From contig CAJTNA010000006.1 of NCBI GenBank assembly GCA_910577845.1, positions 1-64,000 of the forward strand: a stretch of 64,000 nucleotides of DNA, given 5' to 3'. Every line of letters starts with the position of its first letter. The first letter of the stretch is position 1. The translations under genes were made by a program, and so were the position numbers. This document shows positions 60,777 through 64,000 of the stretch, in pieces. The notes beneath the pieces are model-generated. The model did no database searches and was not told the origin of the DNA. It saw only the letters and a program-made list of their open reading frames with translations. Origin of the DNA: an uncultured Christensenella sp. Lineage in GTDB: Bacteria > Bacillota > Clostridia > Christensenellales > UBA3700.

Positions 60777-62234
60777 TTAAAAGTCAAGTGCCCCCTTATT
60801 CTCATCATTAAAAAGATTGTCAAGTTCTTCTTTAGAGTATATATGTTTGTCACTGATTATTTGAGTATTTGTGCTAATAGTATCGATTTTTGACGGGTTA
60901 ATTGTGATTTTTTCGCATTCCTCAACACTTTTTACTCCCTTTTCTTTAAAAGTTGCAAGCAAACTATTTAAGTATGCAAAACTCAAAGATTTGCCACAAG
61001 ATTTCTTTGCTGCGTAATCAATGATTTCATCATCCATACCCCAAATATTTGACCAAGTGTTGTAGTAATCTCTGTCAGTGTTTGTTATCATACGTGTTGT
61101 GCCAATAGTGTGCAAAATGTTTTTAATTTTGATATCTGTATGTTGTAATTTTTCAAAATAATTTTGCAAGGATTGAGTTGATACAACGCCATTTTCGTAT
61201 AGTTTATTTAAAAAATGGTGCATTCCCTCAAGAGTTTTAATATTTCTCTTAAAACAATAAGTCGCTATTAGTTTAAGTCCTTTTGCTTCATAGCCTTTTT
61301 CTAGCCAGTCAGTGATGTATTGCTCTACAACGGTGTCAATATTTTCATAGTATACACCAATTGTTTTGTTTATGTTTATTGCAAGATTTCTTACAAACTC
61401 AATATACTCACTTTGCTTTTGAATGTCCGCAAGTGTAAATAAGCCAAGCTTGTAAAAGCCGTCAAGCATTGAATCAAGTTTTTTAATGCCACCACGTTTT
61501 TTGCAAAGTTTAGCGGTGTATAGCACGCTTTCCAAGTCATATCCCCAAGAGGTTGTCCACTTGATAAAATATTGCTTGTCCTCAAAATCAGGGGTAGATT
61601 TAAGACCAAGTGCCAAAAATACCATACGCATATTTTCTGTTTGTGCTTCCATTTCTTTCAACTTATTATCTACTTGCTCAATCGTTCTTATTCCCTCATT
61701 TGCCCAAGCTTTTGCAACCGCCAGTATGTAGTTAGTATGTATGTTTTGCCCCTTTGAATCAACGCAGTATTTTGCAATTAGCACCATTGCATCTGTGCTG
61801 ATTTTATAGTCCTCCACTACCTCTACATACTTAATTAGCTCGTTAGGAGTAAGTGTACGTGACAAAATCATATTTTCAATTTGACTTATAAATTCTGCAT
61901 ACTTGTCACGATTGTATTTGCGTGGTTTGCTTGCAATAGTTTTTAATGGTATATATTCAAATTCAAAAGGATTTTCGTTTGTAATTCTTACAGCACCAAT
62001 TTCTTCCCAATATTTAATTGCAGTAATAATTTGGTTCCTTTCCACACCTAATGCCAAACTTACACTATCTAAAGTGTTGTTGCTTTGTATTTTATTTGCA
62101 CATTGAACCAAGCCATATAGATATACTTTTATGGCTACCTCATCTGCATAAGGCATAAAGTCAGTTATGAACATATTGTCTACAATTGTGCTATTATTAA
62201 TCAAAGCGTCTTTGCTAAGTGCGGAAAATGGCAT
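60777..62234 (-). CDS. dnaD: DnaD/DnaB-type replication initiation protein with four repeat domains
   Basis: This 485-residue protein acts with the next gene in replication initiation or restart. A winged-helix N-terminus (about 1-105) is followed by four helical DnaD/DnaB2-like repeats at about 113-192, 204-275, 288-362 and 372-442. Each contains a W/Y-x-x-G-Y or N-x-G element such as WANEGIRTIEQV, WTTSWGYDLESV, WLEKGYEAKGL and WSNIWGMDDEI. Bacillus DnaD has one such domain and DnaB two. GAGGGAT precedes the ATG. The final residues include a copy of the dispersed motif (INPSKIDTI). Confidence 0.85.
   Translation of the reverse strand: MPFSALSKDALINNSTIVDNMFITDFMPYADEVAIKVYLYGLVQCANKIQSNNTLDSVSLALGVERNQIITAIKYWEEIGAVRITNENPFEFEYIPLKTIASKPRKYNRDKYAEFISQIENMILSRTLTPNELIKYVEVVEDYKISTDAMVLIAKYCVDSKGQNIHTNYILAVAKAWANEGIRTIEQVDNKLKEMEAQTENMRMVFLALGLKSTPDFEDKQYFIKWTTSWGYDLESVLYTAKLCKKRGGIKKLDSMLDGFYKLGLFTLADIQKQSEYIEFVRNLAININKTIGVYYENIDTVVEQYITDWLEKGYEAKGLKLIATYCFKRNIKTLEGMHHFLNKLYENGVVSTQSLQNYFEKLQHTDIKIKNILHTIGTTRMITNTDRDYYNTWSNIWGMDDEIIDYAAKKSCGKSLSFAYLNSLLATFKEKGVKSVEECEKITINPSKIDTISTNTQIISDKHIYSKEELDNLFNDENKGALDF
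60874..60896 (-). repeat. Dispersed motif copy 10 (in dnaD, minus strand)
   Basis: On the minus strand it reads CGTCAAAAATCGATACTATT, sense with respect to dnaD, and encodes PSKIDT. Confidence 0.65.
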
Positions 62235-62553
62235 TTTTATCCCTCGTTTTTAAAAAGTGTTGTTTAAAAATTTATTGTATATTCGCCTAATAGTAAAATA
62301 TTGTCTTGACAACAACACCTTTATGTTGTATAATATTTTTGTTTAAATAAAATTAAATTTTAATATATAGCGTATTATGTTATGTTTAATTTGCCAAAAA
62401 TCGCATAAATTAATTTATGAGGACTATATAGATTGCATTTAAACATAAGCTATAATGATTTATTACATTGTAACACAAACAATCAATACTGTCAATTATA
62501 GTGTAAGGATATTGATTGTAATTTTATCAACTTTTGCGTATGGAGGATTTGTT
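62235..62553. other. Divergent spacer between dnaD and the lipoprotein gene
   Basis: It holds a perfect rightward promoter (62306-62334) and a leader of about 210 nt with a stem CAATCAATA/TATTGATTG near 62479-62516. The dnaD promoter was not identified with confidence. Confidence 0.6.
62306..62334 (+). promoter_or_regulatory. Consensus promoter with a palindrome in the spacer
   Basis: TTGACA (62306-62311) and TATAAT (62329-62334) have a 17-bp spacer that contains ACAACA/TGTTGT, a symmetric site. The start site is near 62341. This is a likely place for a repressor to cover the promoter. Confidence 0.8.
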
Positions 62554-63033
62554 ATGAAAAAGAAAATCGCTTTTTTAACAGCTGTATTGCTTGTTGTTTT
62601 ATTATTTTGCTTAACTGGCTGTAATACTGATTTTAAATTTAGCAAATTGGAATTGACTGCAGAAAATGTAACTTCTATAAGCGTATCATATGGTGATGCT
62701 GGTTCAAAGTTTACTGCTACATCAAGTAAGATTGAGAAAATCATTGGTGAACTTAATAATCTTGAAATTGAAAAATACAAGGAAGAGGTTAATGACAATA
62801 TCTTTACTGATAGTGTTATTGGTATAGTTACTATTGAGCAAGAAGGTAAGAGCGGTAGTTTTGTAATGACTTTTGCACAAACTACTCTTGTAGACAACAC
62901 AAAAGTTGCGTTATTAAAATGTGAAGCTAAAGACGGCTTTAAAATTAAAAATATGCCTAAGGATATTTATCAAATGTCAAGCGTTGATGATACTAATGCT
63001 TTGCTAAGCAAATTGTTTGCAAATTATATTTGA
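62554..63033 (+). CDS. Lipoprotein of unknown function
   Basis: This 159-residue protein starts with a lipoprotein signal peptide: MKKKIAFLTAVLLVVLLF and lipobox LTGC near residue 23. The mature part is a small beta-rich domain with no recognised family. TATGGAGG fixes the ATG at 62554; an upstream ATG at 62455 would put 33 residues before the signal. It is 41 bp from the next lipoprotein gene, so the pair may form an operon. Confidence 0.8.
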   Translation: MKKKIAFLTAVLLVVLLFCLTGCNTDFKFSKLELTAENVTSISVSYGDAGSKFTATSSKIEKIIGELNNLEIEKYKEEVNDNIFTDSVIGIVTIEQEGKSGSFVMTFAQTTLVDNTKVALLKCEAKDGFKIKNMPKDIYQMSSVDDTNALLSKLFANYI

Positions 63034-63074
63034 ATATTTAGATAAAATAAGGATACTTAAGGTTAGGAGAAAAT

Positions 63075-64000
63075 ATGAAAAAATTTACTAAAGTATTTTT
63101 TGTAATATGCTTAATGTTGGCACTTGTTGCATCGCTTGTAGCTTGTGCAACATCTGGAACACAAGGCAAGGATGACCAAGGTAGGTTTATACTGGCCACT
63201 CCAAAGGTGGAACTTGATGGTGGTATAGTTACTTGGAGCAAAGTAAGATATTGCGAAAAATATGGTGTTAAAATAAATGACGAGGAAGAATTTGAAACTA
63301 CTAGTAGAATGTATTCTATAGGTGGTGAGAGTAATGCTACAATTAAGGTTCGTGCGATTGGTGATAATGTTAAAACTGTAAGCAGTGATTATTGTGAGCC
63401 TATTGGTTATTCAGCAAAAGGTAGATTAGATACACCTACAAATCTTGAACTAAAAGTTACAGAAAGCAGTCTGGTGTTGACTTGGGATTCTGTTGATGGT
63501 GCTGCAACTTACAAAGTGAAAGAAATTCACAACGCAGATAGTGCTAATATTACACATACAACATCTACAAATTCTTTGGAAATTGCAATTACAAGTGTAA
63601 ATTCACCAAATATCTATAGGTTTACAGTAAGAGCGGAAAGCACTAATAGTTTTTACTCTGCATATTCAGAGGAACAAAGATATGAGGTTAAGGAAAAATT
63701 AGAAACTCCTAAAGTTGTGCTTAAAGACACTATTACTTGGAATGAGGTTGCTTCTGCTACCAATTATAGGGTTTACTTGCAAAAAATTGGTGATTCTGTT
63801 GTTGGTGAAGATATGTTTTTGGTAACTACCTTGTCTAGCGGTTCAAGGTCTTATAATGAGGGCAACTTGAGTAGTGCAATTACTAGTTACAAAAAAGATT
63901 GGGAAAAGAGAAATGAGGGCAAAACTTTTGATATAAGTGGTGATTACAAATTGTTTATTCAAGCAATTCATCGTGACCACCCAGAAATTTATCTTGATTC
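63075..64000 (+). CDS. Lipoprotein with Fn3-like repeats (3' end outside window)
   Basis: An open frame runs from the ATG at 63075 to the window edge, at least 308 codons. AGGAGA precedes the ATG. A signal with lipobox LVAC lies at residues 19-22. The rest shows two or more fibronectin-type-III-like units (DTPTNLELKVTESSLVLTWD, VNSPNIYRFTVRAEST, ETPKVVLKDTITWNEV) of the kind found in surface proteins. The ligand is unknown. Confidence 0.8.
   Translation, partial: MKKFTKVFFVICLMLALVASLVACATSGTQGKDDQGRFILATPKVELDGGIVTWSKVRYCEKYGVKINDEEEFETTSRMYSIGGESNATIKVRAIGDNVKTVSSDYCEPIGYSAKGRLDTPTNLELKVTESSLVLTWDSVDGAATYKVKEIHNADSANITHTTSTNSLEIAITSVNSPNIYRFTVRAESTNSFYSAYSEEQRYEVKEKLETPKVVLKDTITWNEVASATNYRVYLQKIGDSVVGEDMFLVTTLSSGSRSYNEGNLSSAITSYKKDWEKRNEGKTFDISGDYKLFIQAIHRDHPEIYLD

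Noticed and set aside
2919..60896. Dispersed motif as a CRISPR array
   Set aside because: Copies are thousands of bases apart, not regularly spaced, and no cas genes are present.

Overview
The window is chromosomal DNA from a low-G+C (about 30 % by eye) Gram-positive bacterium of the class Clostridia. The main evidence is a SCIFF peptide gene with its radical-SAM maturase, a Veg protein, a SPOCS/LysM protein of the SipL type, a Firmicutes-type DnaD/DnaI pair, ComFC, a SAM-I riboswitch and AGGAGG ribosome binding sites. The long AT-rich spacers and shuffled operons look like an uncultured gut clostridium. The sequence does not fix the genus. No rRNA, tRNA, CRISPR array, phage or intact insertion sequence was seen.

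Layout. 1-714: end of an unknown gene, two hairpins and a MITE-like inverted-repeat element. 715-5583: rarA, an ABC exporter pair, ruvX and a DUF1292 protein. 5769-7259: an acetyltransferase and a small membrane protein. 8028-10878: veg, SPOCS/LysM protein, ispE. 11053-15406: SCIFF peptide, its maturase, secD, secF. 15942-22810: sulfatase, DUF1858 protein, fhs, glnS, DUF1648 protein. 23661-33007: rpoB, rpoC, SAM riboswitch, metK. 33059-42194: recD2, comFC, secA, prfB, tsaD. 42287-45688: four DUF3592-like membrane proteins in tandem. 45689-46510: a patchwork spacer with a broken copy of the SCIFF maturase and a long structured leader. 46511-51008: rpsL, rpsG, fusA, tuf. 52184-56974: an envelope island with a glycosyltransferase, two inverted flippase-like paralogues and a two-module acyltransferase, with mirrored palindromes between the divergent genes. 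57136-62234 (minus strand): dnaD, dnaI, ilvN, an ACT protein, and trpB behind a leader-peptide attenuator. 62554-64000: two lipoproteins, the second cut by the window end.

The housekeeping genes cover transcription, translation, protein export, one-carbon metabolism, SAM synthesis and replication restart, and nearly all lie on the plus strand up to 51 kb. The most unusual signals lie between or across genes: an 18-bp motif (consensus TCAAAAATCGGTACTAAA) repeated about ten times, the rpsL leader, a structured element after tuf with a decayed copy before rpsL, the mirrored palindromes at 55.6-55.8 kb, the Trp leader peptide, and promoters placed so that rarA and ispE should be leaderless. All family assignments are from reading motifs by eye; no database search was run.
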